Of a stretch of DNA of 15,105 nt, positions 1-11,265 are shown one piece after another. The stretch is from Saccoglossus kowalevskii (taxonomy: Eukaryota > Hemichordata > Enteropneusta > Harrimaniidae), in the NCBI RefSeq assembly GCF_000003605.2, contig NW_003133847.1, positions 92,799-107,903 of the forward strand. Direction: 5' to 3'. The notes under the pieces were generated by a model. That model had not been told where the DNA came from and did not search any database. It was given only the letters and a program-made list of their open reading frames with translations. The first letter of the stretch is position 1, and the number at the start of each line of letters is the position of its first letter. The position numbers and the translations under genes were made by a program.

Positions 1-1050
1 CAATAATGTTAACCGGATAAATGGGTGTATACCCAGGAATAAAACACCCCATAACAACATTGTATCCTAATTTAACTGAATGCATAACATGTCAGCTCAT
101 TACATTTTAAATATACCTTTTGCTGAATTAGCTACGACAGTATATTGGCTGAAGTTAACATGAACTCTGTTATAGTATTGAGTAATGTATCAGTTTCATC
201 TTTCTATCATCATATACAAAATGTACTAGCATACACACTATCGCCCGCTACGTTGATAGTGTGTTTGTTCTGACACGCTTCAGGAGCCCAGGGTTTTCAG
301 CAATGTACATGTAATATATGCAATAATGTGACAACTTAGATACACTGGCAAATGTGAATAAAAGGGTACTACGTATCGTCTTCTCGGATTATACTAACTC
401 TAACTCAGAGAGCAAAATATTAAAAAAAAAAAATTTAAGACTTTTCCGGGATCGTCCAACACAGTGGCGGCGGCACGGGGGGGGGGGGGGGGGTATCCCC
501 GAAAAAATGTGCGACCACTTGTGCCTATGAGACGCAAGAGATGATGAGCGGATCTCGCCCATGCGAAATTTCGTGGCGCTGCCTCTGCTATATTGATAAA
601 TTGCTTGAGAAACGTTTAATTGGCAAAAACAAGTTCTGATCTGTAAGTAAATATCTGCTAATTATACTGACAGACATGGGACTTGTTGAAAACGAGACAA
701 GAAAATTAAGGCAATAATTTTCATTCAGTATTTAATATAAATGTGCACAATGACTCTTTTCCGGATATATCCCTCATTTTGAATGCAGTACTTGGTTATT
801 TAGCTGCACCTGCTCAAAACGTGATTGCCCCGATGGAATTTTAAAAGGATGCTCGCATGAGTAATAGCGCCCTCTTTTGCTTACCTCTTCAACACGTCAC
901 TAAAAGGCAGTGTGTTCCAACTTTTTGGGAACAGGCTGATGTGGTTTCAGTGTTTAGAAGAAGTGGCACATAATCTGTTATAAATTATAGGACCATCTCA
1001 CTCTTCTAATACTGTAATAATCCAAAAGAATTTATCCGTTTATCTATTTT
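1..1050. other. non-coding stretch, no gene seen
   Basis: No coding region is recognisable here. The stretch is AT-rich and carries an A-run near 421-433, a 17-base G tract at 477-493 and a 10-bp inverted repeat at 233-242/255-264 (arms ACACACTATC and GATAGTGTGT) around a 12-base loop. No tRNA, splice-bounded exon or transposon protein was seen. It could be intergenic, or the intron of a gene lying outside the window. Confidence 0.6.
477..493. repeat. poly-G tract, 17 bases
   Basis: Seventeen consecutive G follow a GC-rich patch (GGCGGCGGCAC). Other homopolymers of this kind lie at 4100-4111, 4448-4458, 7406-7418 and 14644-14654. The exact length is sensitive to sequencing error. Confidence 0.9.
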
Positions 1051-1057
1051 TGCAACA

Positions 1058-1913
1058 ACCAAATTTTAATGAAATGCGATGATTATGCACAATGTGCAAA
1101 TTCGGAAATTATTCCTAGTAGCATACTTGAATTTCAACTTAAAACTAAATGCATTGTTTCCACGCATAAAATTGAGCAATTATTATGCGTGGATTTCAAC
1201 AATGTCACAGACCATCAATGTATCAAGTTTCAATGAAATGTGTTTAGAACTTGAGATATCGGTGGAAAAGGCAACAATTTATGGCTTATTATGCAAAATT
1301 GGTATTAATATGAACAGGTTTAAATCAAAACTAAACAGGTACCAAGTTCCATTAAAATGTGACGATCATCAATGATTAATAATTGAGATAGCAGTGGAAA
1401 AGCCAAAAATTTACTATTTATGTAAATTAGGTAATCAAAGCGCACGGATATTAACCCAAAACTTATCACGTCTGTGCATTGCTCTATGACATATATGTAC
1501 TAAGTTTCATTGTAATGTGATGATTGGTACTTTAGTACTAAAAATTTACTAATCGTTATACAAATTAGGTAAATAATATGCATGGATTTTTACCTAAAAC
1601 CACGGTTACTATTAACAGTGCTAAAATCATCAGGTCTGCTCATTGTCCAAAGTACCAAGTTTCATACAAATTCAATGATTGTTTTTTTAGATGTCAGTGG
1701 AACATACATGGAACAGCTAACAATTAGCTAATTATCGTGCACATTAGGTGCATTCAACCCAAAACCTAATAAGATCTGACAATTATCTATGTATCAAGTT
1801 TCATAAAAAAAACACATATGGTTCTTGAGATATCAGTGGAACAGACATACACATACATACGACATACATACACGCTAATTGCGAAGACTCCAATTGTGAG
1901 CTTCACAGGAGTC
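1058..1913 (+). repeat. array of about six diverged ~120-165 nt repeat units
   Basis: A recurring core resembling ACCAAGTTTCAT-AAAT-GATGATT starts near 1058, 1221, 1341, 1497, 1653 and 1792. It is often followed by TTGAGATATCAGTGGAA (clear at 1251 and 1825) and then by a block like AAATTAGGTAAATAATATGC. Units are separated by about 120-165 bases and are well diverged. The array ends in a CATA-rich simple repeat (about 1845-1872) and a stem-loop at 1886-1913. Reverse-complement copies of the same unit lie at 13890-14110, so this is a dispersed family and not only a local tandem. No protein is encoded; the open frame at 1079-1375 simply runs through the repeats. The class (satellite-like or non-autonomous transposon) cannot be assigned from sequence alone. 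Confidence 0.75.
1886..1913. other. stem-loop at the end of the repeat array
   Basis: GACTCC (1886-1891) pairs with GGAGTC (1908-1913). Inside it, TGTGA (1895-1899) pairs with TCACA (1903-1907) over a three-base loop, leaving a three-base bulge on the left side. It follows a CATA-type microsatellite and looks like the terminal module of the repeat unit. No function is known. Confidence 0.55.
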
Positions 1914-2100
1914 AATGATGGTGTCAAAATATACAAGTCAATGCGATCACAACAAGATTGTCATCTCTTGCAAAATTACTTAATATGTTTTACATAATGT
2001 GAGTTTTAACTTTGAAACACTGTTAATGAAGGGAATGTTCCCCAAGACACATTCTCGTGCACTGTCACAAATCAAACAAAACAAAGATGGGACACGAGAC

Positions 2101-2104
2101 AAAA
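2101..2104 (-). terminator. RNA polymerase III terminator of tRNA-Gln
   Basis: A run of four T on the minus strand (AAAA on the plus strand) begins six bases past the tRNA 3' end. It is the minimal Pol III stop signal and fits the tRNA as a transcribed unit. Confidence 0.7.
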
Positions 2105-2110
2105 GCAGAT

Positions 2111-2182
2111 AGGTCCTACCGAGATTTGAACTCGGATCGCTGGATTCAAAGTCCAGAGTGCTAACCATTACACCATAGGGCC
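2111..2182 (-). tRNA. tRNA-Gln (anticodon TTG)
   Basis: This 72-base gene folds as a cloverleaf. The anticodon stem CTGGA/TCCAG closes the seven-base loop CTTTGAA, giving anticodon TTG, which reads CAA glutamine codons. The T arm is a perfect five-pair stem (CCGAG/CTCGG) with loop TTCAAAT, and it contains the Pol III B box GAGTTCAAATC. The A box region TGGTGTAATGGTTAGC is intact. There is no intron, no encoded CCA and a T discriminator base. The acceptor stem 5' strand GGCCCTA pairs with TAGGACC except for one C-A mismatch at position 3:70. Metazoan tRNA-Gln normally has T at position 3. The rest is so typical of animal tRNA-Gln that identity is certain, but full activity is slightly in doubt. 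It stands alone, with no second tRNA in the window. Confidence 0.94.
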
Positions 2183-3397
<1,215 letters not shown>

Positions 3398-4099
3398 GCA
3401 TTTAATTTTTTTATGAATTGCAAACTCGGTGAAATTACTGTGAACGTATTAATTACTAGTATTCCCAAGTTTTTAATTTCCTTATTTTCGTTGATAAGTA
3501 TTAAATTCGCGTGAACACGTAGAATGACAATATAACTTATTTGTTTTCAGTTGCCAAGTTAGTGAATCCAGTGGAATTGCTCAAAAAATCAAAATATTGT
3601 AATTAACTGCAAGTTTACTGTGTAAATTATTTTTTTACCGACTATATTTCGTTTTTCACAATGATGTTCTTATAATTTTTTCTATCCAAATATGTTTGAT
3701 ATTTTGGTCAAACCTTATTTGTCCAAAATAATCTCGCGTTTTTGTTTGGGGGCATTTTACGTTTTTTACAAGTTCCACTTACAGTAAAAAATGTTTTTTT
3801 ACACTTTACAGATAAAGCAAATTCCTAATTTCATTTAAATTTTTTATAACATATTTGATAATTTGTGTTTAAGAATCAAACATTGGAAATTGCGTACGAA
3901 TTACGACATTTATACGCTTCCAAAAAATAATATCTTCGCATAAATTACGGACGAATAAAATAGCTGATTCCATGTCTACGAATTTACGTTTTTCTTATTT
4001 ATTTAATTTAGCCTCTTTGTTCATAAGAACAGAACAGCGAAATCGTGAATATTGCTCGTAGTAGATGGTACTCGTACTAATATCACGGTGTATATACAT
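3398..4099. other. AT-rich non-coding stretch
   Basis: Very AT-rich, with many T runs. No exon with coding signal, RNA gene or transposon domain was seen. Confidence 0.55.
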
Positions 4100-4480
4100 C
4101 CCCCCCCCCCCACTCAGGATCCATAGGGGGCCGCATGCGCGTTCCCATTTTCTCGGGAAAGGGGGTACTATTTGACGACCTGTCTCGGGAACATTTTCCC
4201 GAGAAAATCGTAGAAAAGGGGGTATTTTTTGCTTGTTTTCCCGAGATTCTCAAAATAGGGGGTGTATTTCAAAACACTTCCCGAGATATCGAGATATACA
4301 AAAAAGGGGGGTTTAAAAGGAGTTCTAGACTGAAAAGTTCCCTAGATAGGGGGTGAAATTCATCGGAAAAGCCCGTGAAAGGGGGGGTTAAATTTTCTTC
4401 TTTTCCCTAGATAGGGGGGGGGTCAAAAAATGAGGGAACAAGCATAGCCCCCCCCCCCTAAATATAGGGAGTGGGGGCGG
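4100..4480. repeat. degenerate tandem array with regular G runs
   Basis: The array is bounded by poly-C tracts (12 C at 4100-4111 and 11 C at 4448-4458). Between them about six units of roughly 35-60 bases recur, each with a CCCGAGA or CCCTAGATA element and a run of five to nine G, often after an A-rich spacer. Examples are near 4155, 4200-4220, 4240-4262, 4281-4310, 4340-4352 and 4405-4423. The 73-codon open frame at 4135-4356 reflects this periodicity (repeating FPE and GGVF-like pieces) and is not a gene. The array ends about 330 bases upstream of the RPS26 start. Confidence 0.7.
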
Positions 4481-4795
4481 GATATACATGTACATTTGTG
4501 CCTGCTGAATTTAGTATACAGACGAGGAAAGTTATTTCAAACAAATACACTCATGGGTTTCAGAAGATAAAGCACAGGGGCCAGATGTAAAGTGGTGTAT
4601 CCCTACGCTAGTTCTGTGATTTTATGCACATTTATTTTGAAATCATGATTAAACTGTTATTTATCGGTAAATTTCACTTAATATGTAAATATATTGACTC
4701 AGTGCAGTAATGTTGATATGTATTGTACATTTTGAATTTTTTGGGAAATTATCACAACATCACTGTCACACGGCGGACTTCTACTGCAAAATCAC

Positions 4796-4820
4796 ACCGG
4801 AACTATTTTCCTTTTTCTCG
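4796..4820 (+). promoter_or_regulatory. RPS26 core promoter: ETS-like site and TCT/5'TOP initiator
   Basis: The pyrimidine tract TTTTCCTTTTTCTC (4807-4819) matches the TCT initiator typical of animal ribosomal protein genes. The likely transcript start is C4811, giving an mRNA with a 5' terminal oligopyrimidine tract (TOP) and a leader of only about 21 bases. TOP mRNAs are known to be translationally controlled by growth signalling (mTOR/LARP1). Just upstream, ACCGGAA (4796-4802) matches an ETS/GABP core. No TATA box is seen at -30, which is usual for this promoter class. Confidence 0.75.
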
Positions 4821-4831
4821 TAGCAGTCAAA

Positions 4832-6923
4832 ATGGTAAGAGTGCTACTGAAATCTCCGAATAAAATATCACAATATTCTAGGTTTTTTGTCGAATTTGCA
4901 TTTATTTTTAAAACTTGTACGTTATATCTTTATTCCGTAAGCACGTGTTGCGAAATTGTACGGTGTTAATGCTCATTTGTTGTGTTTATTACCGTCTCAA
5001 TGTGTTTGTGGTCACCGAAACATGTGTACTTTTCCAAGATGGCGGCGCCCATGAGATGAAACCGGGCGTTGCAACTTTAGGAACATTTTCAGTAGTGTTT
5101 GTTTTAATACCAATCAAAATAATTTGTTTTCGTCTGCAGACGCAAAAGAGACGTAATAACGGGCGTAATAAGAAGGGACGTGGTCATGTCAAGCCTGTTC
5201 GTTGTACCAACTGTGCACGGTGTGTCCCGAAAGACAAGGCCATAAAAAAATTCGTCATCAGAAACATAGTTGAGAGTGCTGCTGTCAGAGATATATCGGA
5301 CGCTAGTGTATATGAGGGTAGGTAACGTGTATATATTTCGTGTTTGGTCCACACTTTTGTTCATTCTTTTCTTTTTATTTAGAAATTAGAATGTTTTGTG
5401 AGTATGTCATACAACCAAACGAGTACAAAAATGGCCTATTCAAAAAAATTCTAGGCTCCTTGACGTTGGGGGAGGACACTTAGGCTGAAACCTATCTAAA
5501 AAAAATACAAAATGAGGTGTACACAGCCCGCCGTTTTGGACCAAATTGGTTGAACAAAAACCAGTGTTTATGTAGAATAGGGATTCGTAGTTATCTCTCC
5601 AAAAAATCGGTACATCCTAAATACTTTATTGATGAACAAACTTTACATGGGACAAATATGGTACAATGTCAACTATTTATCAATAAAATTGCATTACCGA
5701 ACTAACTTTATCGTTGATTGCAAATGATGACAATGAGGTTGATGTTTTTTTTCAAATTATTGAGGTCACTGTGAAGTTTGTTCATCAAGAAATTATTTGG
5801 TATGTACAATTTATATCATGAAAATTGTATTTTCAAGAGAATTAATATGGACCCTCATTTTACACCAATGCCAAAAAAACAAACCAGTAACTACAGAAAC
5901 TGCGATTGATTCATAAAAATCCTAATAACACTGAGTTTGACACAAATTTCCTACCAGGAATCTCAAGTTAGGTTAGATGCTGGTTTACACATGCACATTC
6001 TGTGTATTCTATTCTGTCTTGTGTGTTCCACCCCATATTGCAGCTGTTGACCAAATGTAAACTACATAGATCCAGGCCCACCCCCTTTTCAAATGCCCTC
6101 TATTATAGTTCAGTAATTTAACTTTAAAGTTTGACATTGTTTTGGGAAAATATCGCCTTTTCTGGAACATTTTTATTTATGTCATCCAATTTTTAATCAT
6201 TCATTGTGCTATGCAATACATTTAATAGAATATTTTGTTGTCTTTTTCAGTCTATGCTCTACCTAAACTTTATGCCAAACTACACTACTGTGTCAGTTGT
6301 GCTATTCATTCAAAAGTTGTCAGAAACAGGTCGAAAGAAGCTAGAAAAGATCGTACACCACCACCAAGGTTCCGACCAACGGTATGTAGAAATAAGTGCT
6401 TTTATCAAAAGTGTGCTGGCTGCCGATGTTTGCATGCTGTGCAACATAATTTAGTTGTCGTTTATACGTCCCCCTTATGTTGTACCCAAAATTTAATTTT
6501 TTCTCACTCCGAATAGAACTTTATATAGTTCTCGTGCATTAAAGCTGAAACCTGCTTTTTTTTTGCCAATAACTGAAAATAAATGATTTCCATCTTTGAA
6601 CATGAAACTTTCTACATAGTAATTTAAATATGCAGCCTTTGAGACCAAATAGGATTGATTGAAATTTTGTGTGGGTACTGTAATTGCAAATTGTCTGAAA
6701 CATTGATTTTGAATAATGGTTTATTGTATATACTGAGCTAACAAATTCCTATTTTCCGAACAATGTTTTTTCTGTTAAACTGTATCTCTGAGCTAGTAAA
6801 TATTTCACATTGATTTTCAACATGCCTCTAGGAATTTTGAAATGTTCATAATTGTTTCTAATGTGCTTTAATTTTATATTTCAGCCTGGCGGGGCACCAC
6901 GAGCTGGACAGAAGAATGTGTAA
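4832..6923 (+). CDS. RPS26: 40S ribosomal protein eS26 (four exons, complete)
   Basis: Coding parts join 4832-4834, 5140-5317, 6251-6381 and 6885-6923, encoding 116 aa; the human protein has 115. eS26 sits at the mRNA exit channel of the small ribosomal subunit. Exon 1 contributes only the ATG and is followed directly by donor GTAAGA. Exon 2 starts after CTGCAG with TQKRRNNGR and ends in phase 1 before GTAGGT. Exon 3 (after TTTTTCAG) contains [19 protein letters not shown]. Exon 4 (after ATATTTCAG) adds the tail [12 protein letters not shown] and a TAA stop. The four zinc-binding cysteines are present at C23, C26, C74 and C77. The body is almost identical to eS26 of other animals; the Gly/Pro/Ala C-terminal tail is the variable part, as usual for the family. 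The reading frame is intact with no sign of a processed pseudogene. Polyadenylation signals follow at 6925 and 6990. Confidence 0.97.
4835..5139 (+). other. RPS26 intron 1 with YY1-like site
   Basis: This is a 305-base intron, from GTAAGA to CTGCAG. It contains CAAGATGGCGGC at 5035-5046, a full match to the YY1 consensus AANATGGCGGC, about 225 bases downstream of the transcript start. YY1-type sites are known near ribosomal protein gene starts in vertebrates; a role here is inferred. No complete C/D box pair for an intronic snoRNA was found. The open frame running from the intron into exon 2 is not a separate gene. Confidence 0.7.
5318..6250 (+). other. RPS26 intron 2
   Basis: This is a 933-base intron from GTAGGT to a polypyrimidine acceptor (GTCTTTTTCAG). 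A C-box-like ATGATGA occurs at 5724, but no CTGA D box follows within about 100 bases, so no snoRNA is called. The open frame at 5517-5705 has no recognisable product. Confidence 0.85.
6382..6884 (+). other. RPS26 intron 3
   Basis: This is a 503-base intron from GTATGT to ATATTTCAG. Open frames continue from exon 3 into its start, but conservation with eS26 stops exactly at the GTATGT donor. Nothing else is recognisable inside. Confidence 0.85.
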
Positions 6924-6989
6924 TAATAAACTAAACAATTGCAATGGACTGTGACTGTACAATTTATTAGTACTCAATCATTAAAACCA

Positions 6990-6995
6990 AATAAA
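6990..6995 (+). promoter_or_regulatory. RPS26 polyadenylation signal
   Basis: AATAAA lies 67 bases after the TAA stop, with T-rich and GT-rich sequence downstream (CTTTGCGTTTTGTCTTTTG). A second AATAAA at 6925-6930 overlaps the region just past the stop and an ATTAAA lies at 6980. The 6990 signal is the best placed for a short ribosomal protein 3' UTR. Confidence 0.75.
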
Positions 6996-7019
6996 AAGCC
7001 ACAGAGTAAATTCATGTCT

Positions 7020-8120
7020 TTGCGTTTTGTCTTTTGATTCCCAGCCTGTAAGTTGTGTGTACTATACTCACGAGATGAAGCATGTTTGTCATGCTGCGAC
7101 TATAGTACACACATTTGTGTCTACAGCATTGAACCCCCATGAATGGCAAATGAACAAGATGCAGTTGTGTCGGGTACTGTGAAGGCATGAATTATTCAGA
7201 TTATCACTATTATTATCACAAAATTAATTTCATGTGTGAAATTACAAGAACTGTCTTCCCTGTACAATTAGTAAATAAGAACCCAAGAAAATTCATAAGA
7301 GTGAAATTACCGGTAAATCTTGAAATTGTTTACTATAATGCAGGTAATGAATTTGTTTGTCTTTGGACAAATTGTAATATTACTAAATTTACAAAGGTTT
7401 CCTAAGGGGGGGGGGGGGTTGTTAACCCATCCATTGTCATTCAACCAAATTGCTTCTGTTCAAAACGATTACAAAGTTCAATTTTGAGAACTTAATAAGG
7501 GCACACTGATTGGTTTCAATGGCAACTACTGGTTGGAATGAGATTATTTTATAGAAGTTGCAGGTGGCAGTTGATTTGTAAGAGCTTTGTTTACTATTTC
7601 AAAGATGTCGGTGAATACAATTGCACCCTGGAAGGAGCACAGATAAAAGTCCCTTGTAGTAATAGGGTTAAATTCATGACTGCCACAATGCTGTCCAGAA
7701 TGAGTTTCAAGATATGTGGCAGTTTGTGGTGGGGAGTTAGATACAAGACTTGGGGCCTGTTAACCGTTAAAAGCTAGGTAGGGTGTTCGGAGGGATCAGG
7801 AACATTAGGAAGAAAAATACAATGTTATTACCTTGGTAATCTTGAAAGGTAAATTGATGTTTTTACACAAATATTGACTTTGAAGTGAAGAAGAAAAAAA
7901 TGTTTTGCCCAGTGTTTCTTTCATCAGCTTCCTATCCCATATCTGGAGTTTCTAATGGTCAACCCCTTAAAACAACATTTTAGAGTCAGAATACTTTATA
8001 ATTGTGATATCAAGACTTCGGCGCGCTATTGCAGTTAAGTCAAAAAATTAAATATCTGGTAGAATTTGATGCATTGAAGAATAAACTGTGAAGAAACAAG
8101 CTGCTCTCTGATTGGTCTGA
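7020..8120. other. intergenic stretch without a gene
   Basis: It holds the hairpin at 7054-7113 and a 13-base G tract at 7406-7418. Open frames at 7187-7405 and 7538-7777 encode short products with no family resemblance and no splice or start context, so they are not called. Confidence 0.55.
7054..7113. other. long imperfect hairpin
   Basis: TGTGTGTACTATA (7054-7066) is perfectly complementary to TATAGTACACACA (7101-7113). A second stem, AGCATG (7079-7084) with CATGCT (7090-7095), closes a five-base loop TTTGT. The interior loop is 12 bases on the left and 5 on the right. It lies just past the RPS26 polyadenylation signal. It could be a small MITE relic, a structured RNA or chance; no known family fits. 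Confidence 0.6.
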
Positions 8121-8122
8121 TT

Positions 8123-8860
8123 TTAGGTGTTAAGGTTCAGCAGACAGCCCAACTCTGCCCTACAAGCTAAATTTGCACCAAATTTATTCAGGCCTAGAAT
8201 ATTTCTACAGAATTTCAAATGTAGTTTTTCACTTGTAGTTTTGTCCCATTTGTTTTCATCCAAAACTTCAATTCCCCAAATTTCTGAACCATAAATGAGT
8301 ACTGGAAGAATACATGTTCTGAACAGATAGATAAATGTTTTACAGTTGCATTCAGGTGGAATGTGTCTTAACATTGCATATAAGGCTCTGTTGGCTTTAT
8401 CTGCCATGTTTTGTCTGGCTTCAGTAAATTTCCCATTGGACTGCATTGTAACACCTAAGTAATTATAGGAGTTAACACAGTTGATATGATTTCCAAGATA
8501 TAGGAATTTATCATGTGTTTTTAAACCTGTTTTTCTGAAAATAACAATGTTTTTTATGTTAAATTGACACTAAGTTTCCAATTAGAACAATAGTCTTTTT
8601 GAAGACCAGTGTTTGTTGTGGAAAGTAAAATTAGGTCATCTGCATAGAAGAGTGAGCTAATTTTAGTGTCATTTTAATAGTGAAACATGGTCTATTGAAC
8701 TATCCTGTAATACATCATTTAAGTCATTAATATAGATGTTAAAAAGCATAGGGCTGATTACACAGCCTTGTTTTACTCCCTTAGTTGTCTCAAAAACAGA
8801 AGAAGTCTTGTTTCCAAGACAGACAGTGAAATCTTTTGATTTTGAAACAGTTATTAATAC
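8123..8860 (-). mobile_element. LINE reverse transcriptase fragment (broken)
   Basis: On the minus strand this is part of a non-LTR retrotransposon ORF2, of the Jockey/CR1-like kind by its motifs. Read from high to low coordinates it shows KGVKQGCVISPMLFN (from about 8782), the catalytic YADD box at 8635-8646 in the context SSLFYADDLILLS, then SYNYLGV, the thumb region with PVLIYGSEIWG, and LHLKFCRNILGLNK and ACRAELG near the end. Two frame breaks split it, near 8672-8678 and near 8545-8555, so three frames must be read in turn. A stop precedes the first recognisable codons and a TAA closes the last frame at 8123. The N-terminal endonuclease, fingers and the 3' end are missing. It is a dead, truncated copy. 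Its direction opposes both protein genes in the window. Confidence 0.88.
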
Positions 8861-10158
8861 GTTGGTATTTCAGTTTTTGCTAACTCATTTGTTTATCGAA
8901 ATCACATCAATCACATGATGTACATCTACAAAGTTTAGTGACGTTATTTACAACGAACAGTATTGATTCACTAGAAGTTGATGTAGATTTATCCATAGCA
9001 TGATAAAATTGAAATAGTCATACATAGACATTCGATTACAACCTAGAAATTCAATTAAAATATTCAACTTCAGCAGGATGAAGAATTTCTAACATAACAA
9101 TACAACATGAATATCACTCCTGAATTTCAAAAAAATGCAGAATACATCCCACTGATTATTGGAATCACCATAAAAATCCTGAAATATTGAAGCACTGAAC
9201 CTGTAGACTGTATTGAAGGTTATGCCTCGCAAGATTCTTCACTCAGCATGACTTTAATTTTAATAGAAGAGTCTAAACATTTAATTATTTTCAGGATTCT
9301 GTTGATGTCTCATGAACTGTACACAATTCAAAACCTTTGTTGCCACTGGAGGGCGCTCATTAATTTGATTAATTAGTCTGGCTCAGTTTCAGCTACCTAA
9401 TGTTTATGTTGTGAAAGTTTGAAGTGTGCTGCGTGGAAATCATTTGTAATGACCAAATGAGTTTTTAATAAACAGTGTGTTATCAAATGCGAAAATAAAA
9501 CATTTGCACTTTCTACTGTGGAGGAACTGAGAAGCAAACTAACTAATTTCACCATTTCGTTGTTTGTGCTATTTTTACTCCACTGTGATTTTGTGTTCGT
9601 CTTTGTCGTACAGAAAAAAACGCGGTGAGTATGAGCCAGTGATAGTTTTACCCAGATTGATATATTGTTAATTTCAGTTAACGAACTTGTGCTGTTGACT
9701 GACATAATACATCGTGGCCATTGATCGCGATCTGTGCAATCAGACCCAATCTTCAAGACACGGCCCCAACTTGACCATTGACTGAGTTTATGACAGTCTT
9801 TCACACTAATCTGACTGCACATATCTGTAGATTGGGGAGGGGTCATCTTTTGAACCCTTAATTGCGTCCTTGTCGAAAATTTACATTTCATGGTATGCTC
9901 CTAACACTTTTGCCTGGTTCTGTAATACTGAAGTGATGTTGCTATGCTGTGTTCGATGGCGCGTATATGGAAAAGCAGCTGTTGTCGGTGTTGCAGTGTA
10001 AATAGTTGTCTAGCCGTAATGTAGGTAGCTTCGGAGGCCACGTTTTTCGAACCAGTTCGCCGTGTGCTAATTGTGTGCCGCTGTTCTTATCTCGGTCCAT
10101 ATAGCTAATGATAGACCATTGACGAAAGAGCACATCATTCAATAGAGGCACTGTGATA
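8861..10158. other. intergenic stretch upstream of the zinc-finger gene
   Basis: No confident gene. A 164-codon minus-strand frame at 9397-9891 has a composition-biased product with no recognised domain and is not called. The part from about 9600 to 10140 is noticeably richer in CpG than its surroundings and contains a strong plus-strand donor CGCG|GTGAGT at 9625. It may therefore hold the promoter and a 5'-UTR exon of the zinc-finger gene, but this is inference only. A CTCF-like motif lies at 9343-9355. Confidence 0.4.
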
Positions 10159-10588
10159 CAATAATAATAATCTTTATTGCATCCTTACAAATACAATCTT
10201 TCTATCAGTCTACAGCAATAAAGTAATAAAAGGAAGTCGAGTTAGTTAATGATAAGATAAAAGTAAATGAAAGTGCCTTGTAATGAGTTTATAAAGAATT
10301 TTCGTTTCTGATTTCAAAAGATCTGTAAATATACTTCCCAACTTGTTTAATTATATTTTGGTTATTTATGCTCATCAGATATATAAATGTTTTTTGTTTA
10401 TTATCTATTTTTTTAGAGAGTTCAATATTTTCCTTCATTTCGTCTCGATAATTGTTGTAGAGATGACAATCCATGAAGAAATGTAATTTATCTTCAGTTT
10501 CATTTTGAGGACAGTTTATGCAAGTTCTATTATCAATTGGAGTTTTGGGTTGAGTGTGTCTACCTGTTTCAATAGCAAATCTTATACG
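10159..10588 (-). mobile_element. 5'-truncated LINE 3' end with (TTA)n tail
   Basis: On the minus strand, codons from 10588 to the stop at 10289-10291 encode the last 99 residues of a LINE ORF2. They begin RIRFAIETGRHTQ and include the zinc-knuckle-like C-X2-C-X9-H-X4-C (TCINCPQNETEDKLHF), typical of the C-terminus of CR1/L2/Rex/Jockey-type elements. A short 3' UTR follows with AATAAA on the minus strand (10173-10178), then the terminal (TTA)n microsatellite at 10159-10171, a usual LINE 3' tail. An in-frame TAA lies directly upstream of 10588, so the copy is 5'-truncated there, as is common for LINE insertions. No target-site duplication is evident. If the zinc-finger gene has its first exon near 9600, this element sits inside its first intron. 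Confidence 0.87.
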
Positions 10589-11186
10589 TTATATATAATA
10601 TACGTTATTATAAACCCAATGGTTTTTATTTGAAATCAGAATCATTTTATTTATTTGTTAAATTTATCATTTTAATATTTCAAGCAATAGCTTTGCACAA
10701 AATTTGGTTTAAATTGAATCTATTCTCTATATATCGCATTTGAGAATGGTTTTGTTCACTCACTGTGTTCAAGTCAAGGCAGTTTTCATTACACTCCAGT
10801 TACTCGTTGATACAGATTACCCCCAGTAGTTGTGAAAGTTGCCCACAGGTGTAATAAAGGGTTGTCTTGGCAAATCTCACATATGAATCTATTGTCTAGA
10901 CAACATAGAATACAATAGGTGGATGTAAGGTGGTCCACCACTGAGAAACATTGCCTGCAAAATTAACCGTGATTCAGAACTATCGATGAACAGGGCTAGT
11001 CCAAAGTTGTAATTTGAAGATGACCATTCAAACATTATGTTTCATTATATTCAGCCATATCTACCCATTCTCATATTTCTTTATTCCAGCTTTCTGGAGA
11101 TGTCTACATTGCTATGGTTACATGCTCAGTAAAATATAGAGAATGATTAGTTAATATTTGGGTGTTTTTGTATAACAAACAATGAC
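10589..11186. other. probable 5'-UTR intron of the zinc-finger gene
   Basis: AT-rich, without a coding signal. It ends at a long polypyrimidine tract and a splice acceptor at 11205, so at least its 3' part is probably intronic on the plus strand. Confidence 0.45.
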
Positions 11187-11205
11187 TTTTTTTTTTTTTT
11201 TACAG
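11187..11205 (+). other. splice acceptor of the zinc-finger coding exon
   Basis: Fifteen T (11187-11201) are followed by ACAG ending at 11205, a textbook polypyrimidine tract and acceptor. The exon begins TTAAGATATTCTG. An in-frame TAA at 11207-11209 shows that the main frame cannot continue upstream, so the intron lies in the 5' UTR. Confidence 0.75.
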
Positions 11206-11226
11206 TTAAGATATTCTGTTGACTGC

Positions 11227-11265
11227 ATGCAATTGGAATATCATGGAGGTTTTATGCTGTACTAG
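11227..11265 (+). promoter_or_regulatory. short upstream ORF overlapping the main start
   Basis: An ATG at 11227 opens a 12-codon frame ending at TAG 11263-11265, in a different frame from the main protein and running across its ATG at 11243. The upstream ATG is in a weak context (T at -3, C at +4), while the main ATG is strong (A at -3, G at +4). Leaky scanning would allow main-frame translation; some repression is plausible. This assumes transcription through this exon. Confidence 0.5.
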